A stretch of DNA of 33,525 nt, taken from NCBI GenBank assembly GCA_021845665.1, contig JAJZVO010000047.1, positions 1-33,525 of the forward strand, given 5' to 3'. This stretch comes from Bacteroidota bacterium (GTDB lineage: Bacteria > Bacteroidota > Ignavibacteria > Kryptoniales > JAKASW01). How positions within the stretch are numbered: the first letter of the stretch is position 1; each line of letters opens with the position of its first letter. The notes under the pieces were generated by a model. That model saw only the letters and a list, made by a program, of their open reading frames with translations. It had not been told where the DNA came from and ran no database searches. Of the stretch, positions 16,308 to 25,458 are shown in pieces. The translations under genes and the position numbers were made by a program.

Positions 16308-17687
16308 ATGGACAGGCGCAAGTTTGTTGCTGCTTCAATCGGAAGTATTCTCGCCGCCAAATATTCTGGCAGCGAAGGTTTGTTGAACAGAGTCACCGCA
16401 GACCGGCGGAAAATGGATCCCGGAACTACCCAGCTGAAAATCGGCGACCTGTCTCTAAAGAAACTTCGCGATGATTATCACTACTACCTTTTTGAAGACT
16501 TCCTTCCCTTCATGGATAAGTACGTGATCGACCATAAGTACGGCGGTTTCATGTGTAACGACGACAGGGACGGAACGAGGCTCAACACGAAAAAACGCAC
16601 CTGGTTCGAAGGAAGGGGCATCTGGGTCTACTCGTTTCTCTACAGGCACTTCGGAAAGGACCAGAAATACCTCGATGTCGCGACGAACTCATTGAAGCTG
16701 ATAATGAAGACAGAGCCCACCGGGGACGAACTTTGGCCGTCCGTCATCACTCGCGAAGGCAAGCCACTGACACCACCTTCAAAGAGAATTTACGGAAGTG
16801 TTTTCGTTGCGGAGGGTTTGAGCGAATATTCTTTCGCTACAGGGGAACAAAAGTACTGGAACACCGCGAAAGGGATCATCCTAAAATGCTGGAAGATCTA
16901 TAATCGCCCCGACTATTATCCACGAATTGTGGCAGACTATTCCGGTCCCAAAGTGATCCCGTTTCCGGGAGCCAAAATCCAAGGCCATGCAATGGTAATG
17001 ATCACTACTATCAACGGAATGCTTGAACACCGAAGTGATCCAGATCTGGAGGAGATAAGAGCAAAGTGCATTGACGCCGTAATAAACAAGCACTTCAACC
17101 CCGAGTTCAGACTAAACAATGAGCTTCTCAACCACGACTATTCGCGTCCCGACAATTATCTGTCCGAGTTTGTATACACAGGTCATTCTATCGAAACCTT
17201 TCGACCGATAATGGAACAGGCGGTCGCATCCAAGGATTTGAAATTGTTCCGAACCGCGGCGGAGAGATTCAAACGCCATGTGGATGTTGCATGGGACCAG
17301 GTTTACTCGGGAGTTCTCAGGAGCCTAAATAACGTGGACATGGACCTATGGGAAATCAAGAGGACTCCAAAGGTCCTCTGGGCGCAGGAGGAGTCGTTGA
17401 ACGGCATGATGGTCCTTATTGAGCAGGTCGGGGACGAGTGGGCAAAGAAATGGTTTGCGAAAATGTATGAGTATATGGTTGCCAAATATTGGCTTAAACC
17501 TTACGGGTATCATTTATGGATCACTGCAGCGGATAGGAAGGTTACTTTCACTCCACATTACGATCGCATAGAGAACTATCATTTGCCCCGCCACCTCATG
17601 CTGACATACCTGGCAATAGAGAAGCTGATAAGAAATGACGGCCGACCAGCATGGCCTGAAGCAGCGGATAAAGTGAATCAGAATTGA
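16308..17687 (+). CDS. Tat-exported N-acylglucosamine 2-epimerase (AGE) family protein
   Basis: 459 residues. The N-terminus DRRKFVAASIGS is a twin-arginine signal (R3, R4), so the protein is probably exported folded. The rest is the (alpha/alpha)6 barrel of the AGE/cellobiose epimerase family: WFEGRGIWVYSFLYRHFG, H293 in YTGHSIE, W358-x-Q-E-E (VLWAQEESLNG) and H425 in NYHLPRHL, the positions of the general acid/base histidines and substrate clamp. Family members epimerise sugars at C2 or isomerise aldoses and ketoses. Export is unusual, since most known members are cytoplasmic. Its stop overlaps the next start (ATGA), so the two are translated together. Likely substrate is a free or reducing-end sugar released outside the inner membrane (inference). 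Confidence 0.85.
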   Translation: MDRRKFVAASIGSILAAKYSGSEGLLNRVTADRRKMDPGTTQLKIGDLSLKKLRDDYHYYLFEDFLPFMDKYVIDHKYGGFMCNDDRDGTRLNTKKRTWFEGRGIWVYSFLYRHFGKDQKYLDVATNSLKLIMKTEPTGDELWPSVITREGKPLTPPSKRIYGSVFVAEGLSEYSFATGEQKYWNTAKGIILKCWKIYNRPDYYPRIVADYSGPKVIPFPGAKIQGHAMVMITTINGMLEHRSDPDLEEIRAKCIDAVINKHFNPEFRLNNELLNHDYSRPDNYLSEFVYTGHSIETFRPIMEQAVASKDLKLFRTAAERFKRHVDVAWDQVYSGVLRSLNNVDMDLWEIKRTPKVLWAQEESLNGMMVLIEQVGDEWAKKWFAKMYEYMVAKYWLKPYGYHLWITAADRKVTFTPHYDRIENYHLPRHLMLTYLAIEKLIRNDGRPAWPEAADKVNQN

Positions 17688-19885
17688 TGCCAGAACGTAT
17701 CCCCACCCGTTTCGTTTCAAGGCTTGTCGCTATTTCTGCAATTCTAATTATCGCCCAGCCGGCGATGAAAGCATCTGGAGAAGTTATCGGCGTCTCGGTT
17801 ACCCCATTCGAAGTCAGTGTCGGAGACACTGTCAAAATCACGGTTCAATCTGCGGATGGGAGCCCGCTCAGCGCTGAGCTCCTTATCCCCGACAAAGGTG
17901 TAATTACGCTTAGCCTGACAAAAGTAAAGAGTTCGATTTATGATTCACGCTTCATTATCAGCAAAAATGATCCACAAGGACTTTATGCAATTCAGGCTTG
18001 GGAAGGCGATAGTGCCAGACCGGCGGCTGTAGGAAAAGCAGCGTTCCTGCTCAAGAAGATCATCGGTGATTTCTGTATGATCGGAGTCTTTGATCCGAAC
18101 GGTCTTAAATCCGATATGGAGAAATACATTGGTGAGATAAAAAGTTTCGGGGCGAATTTTCTTATAGCTCATACGATAATCACCACCAGCAGGGTTTACT
18201 ACAGATCGAAAATCTGCGACATGGATAGTTCCCCTCCAATCGACCAGAGTTACCTCGGTACTCTATTGAAGTGCGCCGACGAAAACGGGGTCTCTGTCAT
18301 GCTGTCGGTCAGCTGGGACATGACCAGAAAGATCCCTCCTCCCGAGCGGATGGAAAACACATATGAAATCATCAAAGAGCTATACAAGCTTTACGGGAGT
18401 CATCCATCACTAGTGGGGTTCTACTCGTACCAGGAAGGGAGCGGAATATATTATGCACCATACGTGAGAGAGTTCTGCGACAATGTCAAGAAGGTGAATC
18501 CCGGATTGCTCACCGCTTGCGCGCCATACACGGACAATCCGTTGCTCGCGGGTTACCTGAGTGCCATAAGAAGTCTCGACGTAATAATCTACCAGGGAAT
18601 GGTGATGGCTAGTTACCGACCTGATAACCGCATCAAATTTCCTTTCAGGAGGGTCAAAGACTTCGGCTCAATCGCGTCAGGTGCATCGGAACTTCAAAAC
18701 AAGATAGTCTTAACACACGTTGAGATTTTCGGGTACCTGGAGAATGCTCTGAAACATTTGTACATCGCTGATTACAACAACATCTATCAGCAATTCCTGA
18801 GCGCCGCGACGGTTCCGCACAATGACGGAATTATCATGTTCAATTACAGCGGAGTTATTTACAATACCCTCAGGCGCTATCCCCAATACCGGAAGGAATT
18901 CGATCGAAGCCGTGAGGCGGTCCTTAACGGCATGAAGGCATTTGATTTAATCGGAAAGGCTTCCGAACGTCGGAACCAACTGGCAGTCTATCTCCCTTGG
19001 ACAGATTTTCAGGAATACAATTGGGAGCGCTACTATTACAATGCCCTTGATGCGTTCAGGACATTGGGAATCCCTGTCGACATTCTTCCATGGGCACCAA
19101 CTCACAACGAATCTTACCCGCCATTTTACCCTCTCCGAGAAAATCGCCGGGTCTTGACGCGGTTGTTGAAGGAGAAAGAGGTGTTAGTCCTCCCAAGCTT
19201 ATCGGGTTTAAATGAAACGGACAGTCAGTTGATAAAACACTTCATTGATGATGGAGGTAGCGCTATCGCATTCGGGTCCGAGATACCGATGGGCACGACA
19301 TACTATCGTACTCTTCTCTTTGGGATAAACAAAACCGGCGATCGGCGGACACATACTGCCATCATCGATGAAGTTCCTTTCGGCAGGACCACTCCCGCCG
19401 GCAAGAAGTGGGACCTCGGTAAGGTGACGCTTCCGGTGTGGAGAGCCGAGGGCGCAAAGGTCCTCGCGAGATTTGAAGACGGGTCTCCTGCAGTAACCCT
19501 GAACATCTATGGTAAGGGCAAGTTCGTCTCTTTCATGACCGATGTGCGGATTGCCGGCCGCAAATTCCCCTCTTTGGTGCGCGATGTCCTTAACTACATC
19601 GGGGTACAGCGCTGCGTTGATATCGTCGGAACAAATCAGAATTGCGACGTGGCAGTTTCCAAAACCAAATTGGGCTTTGTGACAGCAGTGGTGAATCATA
19701 ACAATTCAAAACTCGAAATCAGTCTTAAACCGTTGACGCCTTATTATCAAGGTGAAACTCAGAATTGGAAGGATCTTGTCGCCGGAAAAGAAATAGCAAA
19801 GTTGAAGAATAACGCAGCACTCAAAATACAAATCATGCCTCGCAGCTACAGGTTGATTGATATGTCTGATCAAACAGGGAGATGA
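17684..19885 (+). CDS. Secreted multi-domain TIM-barrel protein (DUF4434-like architecture), putative glycan-active enzyme
   Basis: 733 residues, starting at ATG 17684 and overlapping the epimerase stop. Order: signal peptide (about residues 1-31, hydrophobic VAISAILIIAQPAMKA), a small beta-sandwich (VTPFEVSVGDTVKITV, about 35-120), a barrel of about 300 residues (MIGVFDPNGLKSDMEKYIGEIKSFGANFLI; VSVMLSVSWD), with a candidate acidic residue E251 in GFYSYQEGSG, then a GATase-like domain (YLPWTDFQEYN; VLVLPSLSGLNETD; HFIDDGGSAIAFG) and a small C-terminal beta domain. The domain order resembles the protein at 13342-16206, although the barrels differ. The barrel pattern resembles DUF4434-type hydrolase-like proteins, but this rests on motif impression only. 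Confidence 0.75.
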   Translation: MMPERIPTRFVSRLVAISAILIIAQPAMKASGEVIGVSVTPFEVSVGDTVKITVQSADGSPLSAELLIPDKGVITLSLTKVKSSIYDSRFIISKNDPQGLYAIQAWEGDSARPAAVGKAAFLLKKIIGDFCMIGVFDPNGLKSDMEKYIGEIKSFGANFLIAHTIITTSRVYYRSKICDMDSSPPIDQSYLGTLLKCADENGVSVMLSVSWDMTRKIPPPERMENTYEIIKELYKLYGSHPSLVGFYSYQEGSGIYYAPYVREFCDNVKKVNPGLLTACAPYTDNPLLAGYLSAIRSLDVIIYQGMVMASYRPDNRIKFPFRRVKDFGSIASGASELQNKIVLTHVEIFGYLENALKHLYIADYNNIYQQFLSAATVPHNDGIIMFNYSGVIYNTLRRYPQYRKEFDRSREAVLNGMKAFDLIGKASERRNQLAVYLPWTDFQEYNWERYYYNALDAFRTLGIPVDILPWAPTHNESYPPFYPLRENRRVLTRLLKEKEVLVLPSLSGLNETDSQLIKHFIDDGGSAIAFGSEIPMGTTYYRTLLFGINKTGDRRTHTAIIDEVPFGRTTPAGKKWDLGKVTLPVWRAEGAKVLARFEDGSPAVTLNIYGKGKFVSFMTDVRIAGRKFPSLVRDVLNYIGVQRCVDIVGTNQNCDVAVSKTKLGFVTAVVNHNNSKLEISLKPLTPYYQGETQNWKDLVAGKEIAKLKNNAALKIQIMPRSYRLIDMSDQTGR

Positions 19886-19892
19886 AGCCATT

Positions 19893-21224
19893 ATGATTGC
19901 GCGACTTGGGAGAGCCTCTTCATTTTACGATCACAACTCGGTGATTTTCAAAATGTTGAAATCGGTGGTCGTTCTTTCCTTTTTTTCTTTTGTAATGCTC
20001 GAGGGATGTTCAAAATCGCCTTATTCGAACGGGATAGTTGGTCCGACAAGTTCGACTCCGGTTACTCAAAAGATTCCAGGGTTTATCGGTTTGTACCATA
20101 ATTCGACAGGCACGATCTACGGCGGCTGGGGCTGGCCTTCAGGAGAATTGATTCAAACCGCATTCAACTTCGGATTAAATGGTGTCATATCGCAAGCTGA
20201 ATACTATGGATACACATTTCAGACAAACCTGGTGGACAATTGCACGATTTGGAACACAAACAAAGTCTACGGAATATTGCGGCCGCCCACGGAAGGTGGG
20301 GTCGTCAACCAGCCCGGGGATACTCTCCTTCTTCAGCCTTTTGCGCAATCGCCCGGAATGATCCAGGCTGCTCATCGGTTCTCGGAGTTGTCGAAGGAGT
20401 ATCCGCAGATCTCCGGTATTATCGTCGATGATTTCTTTGAGAATTTTCAAGGGGGGAAAATAACTGTTTCTCAGTTGCAGGAGATCAGGGAGGCTCTCGA
20501 GGGAAAAACCCTTGATGGAAACGGGAATGTCGAGGATACATCTCAGGCCACTACTCCAAATCTGAGACTCTATGTGGTCGTGTATGAGGATCAACTCGGC
20601 ATTTCCAGCCAGTCGGTCGTTAACTTGATCGATGGAGTGAACCTATGGATGCACCATCAGAACGAGAATTACACTAATCTTGATCAGTATATAAGTACTG
20701 TCAAGCAGAATTATCCAGGCAAGGGGGTAATTGTGGGAGTGTATTTCAAGAACTCTCTCGAACAGATGACGCCAGTCAGCATCAAGTATATGATTCAGAA
20801 CTCCATAAGCATGTATGATCAGGGAGACATTGGTGGAGTGCTTCTCTTCTCGGCGCCATGGCTGACCCAACAATACATAACTCAGGAACGCTGGGACTCA
20901 CTCGCAATTCCTCCATTCCTGGACAGCCTCTACTATCCGAATCTTGGTGAGGCAACCGGAACGGTAATCGACGCTCGTACCGGCAATCCGGTTGCCAATG
21001 CGCTCGTCTCCGTACAGAGACTGACAGAAAAGAACACACAGCTCGTTTCGAGAAAGTTCACTTCGAATGACGGTGAATACAGCTTTGGTGGCTGGGCGGG
21101 GAAAAGTAATGGCTCATCTTATGAAGTCGAGGTTGCTAAGGCTCCATACCAACCTGAGACGTTTGACATTCAATTGCAACCAGGAATGCAAATCGTATTG
21201 CCTAACATACAATTAAAGCAATAA
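19893..21224 (+). CDS. Lipoprotein with uncharacterised TIM-barrel-like domain and C-terminal CarboxypepD_reg-like domain
   Basis: 443 residues from ATG 19893 (AGGGAG 11 bases upstream); a start at 19953 would give the more classical lipoprotein signal MLKSVVVLSFFSFVMLEGC. Lipobox LEGC predicts acylation and an outer-membrane or periplasmic location. The barrel-like domain carries D179-D180 (GIIVDDFF) and E232 (VVYEDQL), the pattern of strand-end acidic residues in retaining or inverting glycosidases. The last 90 residues (GEATGTVIDARTGNPVANAL) are a carboxypeptidase-regulatory-like beta domain. It resembles the protein at 24224-25303 over the barrel, and the receptor gene begins 38 bases downstream. 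In position it could take the place of a SusD-like surface glycan-binding lipoprotein, but its sequence is not SusD-like. No named family recognised. Confidence 0.75.
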   Translation: MIARLGRASSFYDHNSVIFKMLKSVVVLSFFSFVMLEGCSKSPYSNGIVGPTSSTPVTQKIPGFIGLYHNSTGTIYGGWGWPSGELIQTAFNFGLNGVISQAEYYGYTFQTNLVDNCTIWNTNKVYGILRPPTEGGVVNQPGDTLLLQPFAQSPGMIQAAHRFSELSKEYPQISGIIVDDFFENFQGGKITVSQLQEIREALEGKTLDGNGNVEDTSQATTPNLRLYVVVYEDQLGISSQSVVNLIDGVNLWMHHQNENYTNLDQYISTVKQNYPGKGVIVGVYFKNSLEQMTPVSIKYMIQNSISMYDQGDIGGVLLFSAPWLTQQYITQERWDSLAIPPFLDSLYYPNLGEATGTVIDARTGNPVANALVSVQRLTEKNTQLVSRKFTSNDGEYSFGGWAGKSNGSSYEVEVAKAPYQPETFDIQLQPGMQIVLPNIQLKQ

Positions 21225-21262
21225 CATGATCCAATTGTCACCATTTACCTCAAGAGCGTATA

Positions 21263-24163
21263 ATGCACAGAAAAACCATTTTCCTGATCCTGGCGGTGCT
21301 CGCCGTGGGTTCAATTTCACCGAAGGCTTTTGCATCAAGCGGCATAGTCGAAGGATATGTGAGGGATGCTCAGACGGGTAGAGCTCTTTTGGGCGCAAAT
21401 GTTCTCCTTGTCGGTACAAGCATGGGTGCCGTGACAAATGGGGACGGCCACTTTGTTGTGAATGATGTTCCTGCTGGAAAGTATAAGCTCCGCGCTTCCT
21501 ATGTGGGATACAACAACGAAGAGCTTAGCGTTACGGTTGTGTCAAATTCCACTGCGAAGCGTGACTTCAGATTGCAGGCGGTGGGCGTAAAAGGGAGAGA
21601 AGTCGTTGTAACGGCACAGGCCGCCGGTCAGAATTCTGCGATCAATCAGCAGCTGTCTTCCGCCCAGATAATGAACGTCGTCTCGGCCGCGAGAATTCGC
21701 GAACTTCCGGACGCAAACGCCGCCGAGTCTATTGGAAGGCTGCCGGGCATTTCTCTCATCAGATCAGGCGGCGAAGGTGCACAGGTAGTGATACGTGGAC
21801 TGGCGCCGCAGTATAACGAAATCACGATCGACGGGGTTGAAGTTCCGCCGAACGTTTCTTCAAGCCGCGCAGTTGATCTGAGTGATATCTCGTCGAATAT
21901 GCTCGGTGGGATTGAGGTGATTAAAGCGATTACCCCAGACATGGATGCTGCCGCAGTTGGCGGGGTCGTTAATCTCGAACTCAGGGAAGCCCGCGCATCA
22001 AAGAGAGGCATTCTGACTACCTTGCTGGCACAAGGTGGTTACAATGCTTTAACAAACACCCATTCGGATTACAAAGTAGTTGGAACCGCCGAATCTCGCT
22101 TCTTCAATAATCGGTTTGGAATATTTGCCGAGGCTAACATTGAGGGACGTAACCTGACTGCTAATGAGCTTGGTGCCTCCTACAACCTGAATGCGCCGCA
22201 ACTCGGTAGATCTAACCCGACTTACATGCAGGATTTGAGTCTCACCGACATACCAAGATACAGGCAGCGTTACGGCGCTGAAGTGGTCATGGATTACAGG
22301 AGTCCCACATTTAAGGTGGGTTTCATGAACTTCCTGAGTTCCGGCAACACACATGAACAAATAAGAAACGAAAACTACGATCTGGTTGATAATACTCACA
22401 GCTACAGTGCGACGGACGAGAACAGTATTCTTGACATCATCATGAATCTCTTAGACATCAGAAAAACATTCCCGCTTTTCTCTGTAGATGCAAAGCTCGC
22501 GCACTCTTATTCTCAAACCTCAGTGCCGAACCTCTTGACTTTCAGCTTTGTACAAACCGATGTCGGCCTGAACAATGTGAACTATCAGCGTCTGAGCCCG
22601 CAGGTAATACCGACCCTTGCGAAAAACGATTTGTCCCAGACCTATTTTCAAACCGCCCTGCAATCGAGCAGCTTGTCCAGAAATCGTCAGCTGTCGGCTC
22701 AGGTCGATTTCATGTCAAACATAAATTTTTCGCGAGACATTACGAGTGTCCTAAAATTCGGCGGAGCATATAGATACACAATAAAGTCTTATAATTACGC
22801 GAGTCAAGCCAACCGCTTCCAAATAAACGGTATCGATACAACTATTCAGGCGATCCTAAATGCTTTTCCGTGGATGCAGAGCTCGGTTCCCTCCGGCAGT
22901 ATCTATTTACCCATGACACTGTTTGTGGATCCAAATTTCAGCTATGGAAACTTCCTGAACGGTCAATATCCAATGGGTGCGCCTTTGAATATCGGTCTGA
23001 TGCATCAAGTAATGAATGTCATTAATCAGGCACCTCCTCCGCAATCGTACGACTATGAAACCGATGTGTCGACTAACGATTTCTTGTCGACCACCAACAA
23101 CTATAACGGCTACGAGCGAGAGAGCGCTGCTTATATCATGTACACGTTGAACTTCGGTCAGGACATGACTTTCCTGCCAGGGGTAAGGTTTCAGCAGCTC
23201 TCAACATTGTACACAGCTCCAAGGGGAACTCAGACACCACTCTCTTATGAGTACAGTGATACCACCATCGAAGAGACGCACGGTTTTTGGCTTCCGATGG
23301 TACACTTGATTGTCAAGCCACTTTCATGGATGCAGATTCATCTGGCCTACACGAACACTCTTGCATACCCATCCTTTGATGCTATCACACCAAGAATCAA
23401 CATTGGGTACGCGAGCGTGGTCTGGAACAATTACGCTCTTAAACCAGCACATTCGACCAACTACGACGCAATTCTTTCGATTTATGACAACACCGTCGGT
23501 TTACTGACGGTCGATGGTTTCCTTAAGCAAATTCGCAACCTGATATTTCCGGTCAACTCTTACGTAGTGAATCCGGCAGACTATCCGGGGATACCGAGCA
23601 ACACAAAAGGCGAACCATTATCGACATCAATTAACAACCCGAATGTTGTCAATCTGTATGGGACTGAAATTGATTGGGAAACTCACTTCTGGTATCTACC
23701 GGGTACATTGTCGGGTTTAGTCTTAAGCGCGAATTTTACTCATATCTTTTCGCGCGCCAAATATCCCCTCACGACAGTAACTACGATTTACCTTCCGAAA
23801 TACCAGCAGGTAGTCAACGACACTTTCTATACCGATCGTATGATTTATCAGCCTGATGACATTGCCAACCTTGCCATCGGGTATGATTACAAGGAATTCT
23901 CGATTCGCGTTTCCATGATGTTTCAGTCGAACGTCTTTCAGGGAGCTAATTTCTGGCCTGAGTTAAGAGAGTATGGAGCAAACTATCTCAGATGGGATCT
24001 CGCCGCCAAACAGGGGCTTCCTTGGTATCATCTGCGAGTCTTTTTCGATATGAACAACATTAACGGCGCAAAGGATGTCTATCTAAACGGCGGATCCAGT
24101 TATCCGCAATCGGAGAATTCATACGGAATGACCGCCGACATTGGACTTGAGACGAACTTCTAA
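21263..24163 (+). CDS. TonB-dependent outer-membrane receptor with CarboxypepD_reg-like domain
   Basis: 966 residues. A signal peptide (residues 1-25, cleaved near AFA-SS) is followed by a carboxypeptidase-regulatory-like domain (about 27-105, GYVRDAQTGRALLGANVLLVG), the plug (about 115-250, with RELPDANAAESIGRLPGIS and VVIRGLAPQYNEITIDG) and a beta barrel ending in ETNF with the terminal Phe typical of outer-membrane barrels. The receptor uses TonB energy to import oligosaccharides or chelates. The plug pattern is that of large TonB-dependent receptors outside the classic SusC set, and no SusD-like gene lies next to it. It is flanked by the two related barrel proteins. The import role is well supported by the family, the specific ligand is not. 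Confidence 0.95.
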   Translation: MHRKTIFLILAVLAVGSISPKAFASSGIVEGYVRDAQTGRALLGANVLLVGTSMGAVTNGDGHFVVNDVPAGKYKLRASYVGYNNEELSVTVVSNSTAKRDFRLQAVGVKGREVVVTAQAAGQNSAINQQLSSAQIMNVVSAARIRELPDANAAESIGRLPGISLIRSGGEGAQVVIRGLAPQYNEITIDGVEVPPNVSSSRAVDLSDISSNMLGGIEVIKAITPDMDAAAVGGVVNLELREARASKRGILTTLLAQGGYNALTNTHSDYKVVGTAESRFFNNRFGIFAEANIEGRNLTANELGASYNLNAPQLGRSNPTYMQDLSLTDIPRYRQRYGAEVVMDYRSPTFKVGFMNFLSSGNTHEQIRNENYDLVDNTHSYSATDENSILDIIMNLLDIRKTFPLFSVDAKLAHSYSQTSVPNLLTFSFVQTDVGLNNVNYQRLSPQVIPTLAKNDLSQTYFQTALQSSSLSRNRQLSAQVDFMSNINFSRDITSVLKFGGAYRYTIKSYNYASQANRFQINGIDTTIQAILNAFPWMQSSVPSGSIYLPMTLFVDPNFSYGNFLNGQYPMGAPLNIGLMHQVMNVINQAPPPQSYDYETDVSTNDFLSTTNNYNGYERESAAYIMYTLNFGQDMTFLPGVRFQQLSTLYTAPRGTQTPLSYEYSDTTIEETHGFWLPMVHLIVKPLSWMQIHLAYTNTLAYPSFDAITPRINIGYASVVWNNYALKPAHSTNYDAILSIYDNTVGLLTVDGFLKQIRNLIFPVNSYVVNPADYPGIPSNTKGEPLSTSINNPNVVNLYGTEIDWETHFWYLPGTLSGLVLSANFTHIFSRAKYPLTTVTTIYLPKYQQVVNDTFYTDRMIYQPDDIANLAIGYDYKEFSIRVSMMFQSNVFQGANFWPELREYGANYLRWDLAAKQGLPWYHLRVFFDMNNINGAKDVYLNGGSSYPQSENSYGMTADIGLETNF

Positions 24164-24223
24164 CAGCTCAATTCATGATCGCTTCTATTCTCGGTCATTA
24201 CGCTATGTAGGAACCCAACTCAC

Positions 24224-25303
24224 ATGAAATCAATAAATCGCATACTATATCTCTTCATGATTTTTGGTCTCCTGACTAGTTCGAACGCCGGTACCGTATT
24301 TGCCGGTGGTCCCATCAAAGCTTCAGTGGCAGACCTGAAATCGATTGACGTCAATATCCAAAGAAATGCGGACCGGGGGACAATAGATAAGCTGCAAACG
24401 CCGGGTCGTAGCTCGAAGACGATAGCGAGACAAAACGCGGAGCATCTTGTCGCGCTCATGCGCATGCGAAGACTGTTCCCGGCTGGACACCGAAGAGTCG
24501 TAGCATATGCAGGAATGAAGTACGACGCACAGGGAAAACCAAGAATCAAAGAGATGATCGACAGACTCAAAAATCTCGGTGTCAACTGTTATAGCTACCT
24601 GATAGACAGCCATTCGGTGGCGGAACTTGATGCGCTCCCTGAATTCTGCCAACTTGCTTTGGAGGTTCATTTGGAAGTATGGGTTGTCTTGGTGCCGCCA
24701 AGCGAAGAGCCGGGATTGCAGCATGGCTCGAGAATGCGGTATCCACCGTACGGGCTCGATTATCAGAAGTGGGCAGAAGCAATCGGACAGGTCTCCAGGA
24801 CCCATCACAATCTCACGCTGTTAATGATCGACGATTTTCTTTACAACACGAATTATTTCACTCCCGATTACGTCAAAAAGATTCACGCAATTTTAGAAAG
24901 GGAAAACCCGAAACTCTTATTGGGGGTTACCATTTATGAGAACCAGTTGCACAATATGGAAGAGATCCGCCATTACATTCCATACGTCAACGCTGTGGAA
25001 TGGGGGTACCAGCACAAAGCCAGTCTGTCTCCCAGTTATGGGATTTCTGCTGCAAGCCTTCCCGGGAATATCAATGAATTCGCCAGGATTTTCCCGGACG
25101 CGGTCCTCATACCCTGCATTTATTTCACTCCTCATTCGTCATGGTCCAGAGAGGCAACTCCAATTTATTTGAAAGCAACAATGACAATAGCCTACAGACA
25201 AGCAGGCGTCGTTCTTGTGTTCCGTACACCATATCGTGACACGAGACGTTATGAATTGGTGAAGAAGTTTTGCAGTCGACACATTTTGAGTCACGACAAA
25301 TAA
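24224..25303 (+). CDS. Secreted uncharacterised TIM-barrel-like protein, relative of the 19893-21224 lipoprotein
   Basis: 359 residues with a signal peptide (MKSINRILYLFMIFGLLTSS, cleavage near residue 28). After a linker of about 60 residues comes a single barrel-like domain: VVAYAGMKYDA, NLGVNCYSYLID, LEVWVVLVPP, D203-D204 (LMIDDFLYN), E239 (GVTIYENQL), VNAVEWGYQH, LIPCIYFTPHSSW and GVVLVFRTPYRD. Segment order and motifs match those of the lipoprotein at 19893-21224, so they are paralogues, but this one lacks the lipid anchor and the C-terminal beta domain. It is encoded 60 bases after the receptor gene. Likely periplasmic or secreted hydrolase on the glycan; family not recognised, activity inferred only from the acidic strand-end residues. 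Confidence 0.75.
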   Translation: MKSINRILYLFMIFGLLTSSNAGTVFAGGPIKASVADLKSIDVNIQRNADRGTIDKLQTPGRSSKTIARQNAEHLVALMRMRRLFPAGHRRVVAYAGMKYDAQGKPRIKEMIDRLKNLGVNCYSYLIDSHSVAELDALPEFCQLALEVHLEVWVVLVPPSEEPGLQHGSRMRYPPYGLDYQKWAEAIGQVSRTHHNLTLLMIDDFLYNTNYFTPDYVKKIHAILERENPKLLLGVTIYENQLHNMEEIRHYIPYVNAVEWGYQHKASLSPSYGISAASLPGNINEFARIFPDAVLIPCIYFTPHSSWSREATPIYLKATMTIAYRQAGVVLVFRTPYRDTRRYELVKKFCSRHILSHDK

Positions 25304-25369
25304 AGGACTTGCTTTGAAAGTCCAGAGTGAGAACTAAAAGCGGCGGTAACCTTGAATAAGCAAGCAACA

Positions 25370-25386
25370 TCGCATTTAAAATGCGA
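25370..25386. other. Small inverted repeat in the intergenic region before the T9SS protein
   Basis: TCGCATTTAAAATGCGA (25370-25386) can pair over about 7 bp with a 3-base loop. The 155-base gap holds nothing else recognisable except AGAAAGGAAGGGA before the ATG at 25459. It is AT-rich and weak, possibly a minor operator or processing element. Confidence 0.25.
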
Positions 25387-25458
25387 GTATTATGTCAGAA
25401 GTTTTCTTGCGAGTGACCTCTGAGATTCTTAACCACAACAGAAAGGAAGGGAACCATC

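Noticed and set aside
19893-21224. SusD-like lipoprotein
   Set aside because: It has a lipobox and sits beside the receptor, but shows no SusD-type TPR helices; the strand-end acidic motifs indicate a barrel.
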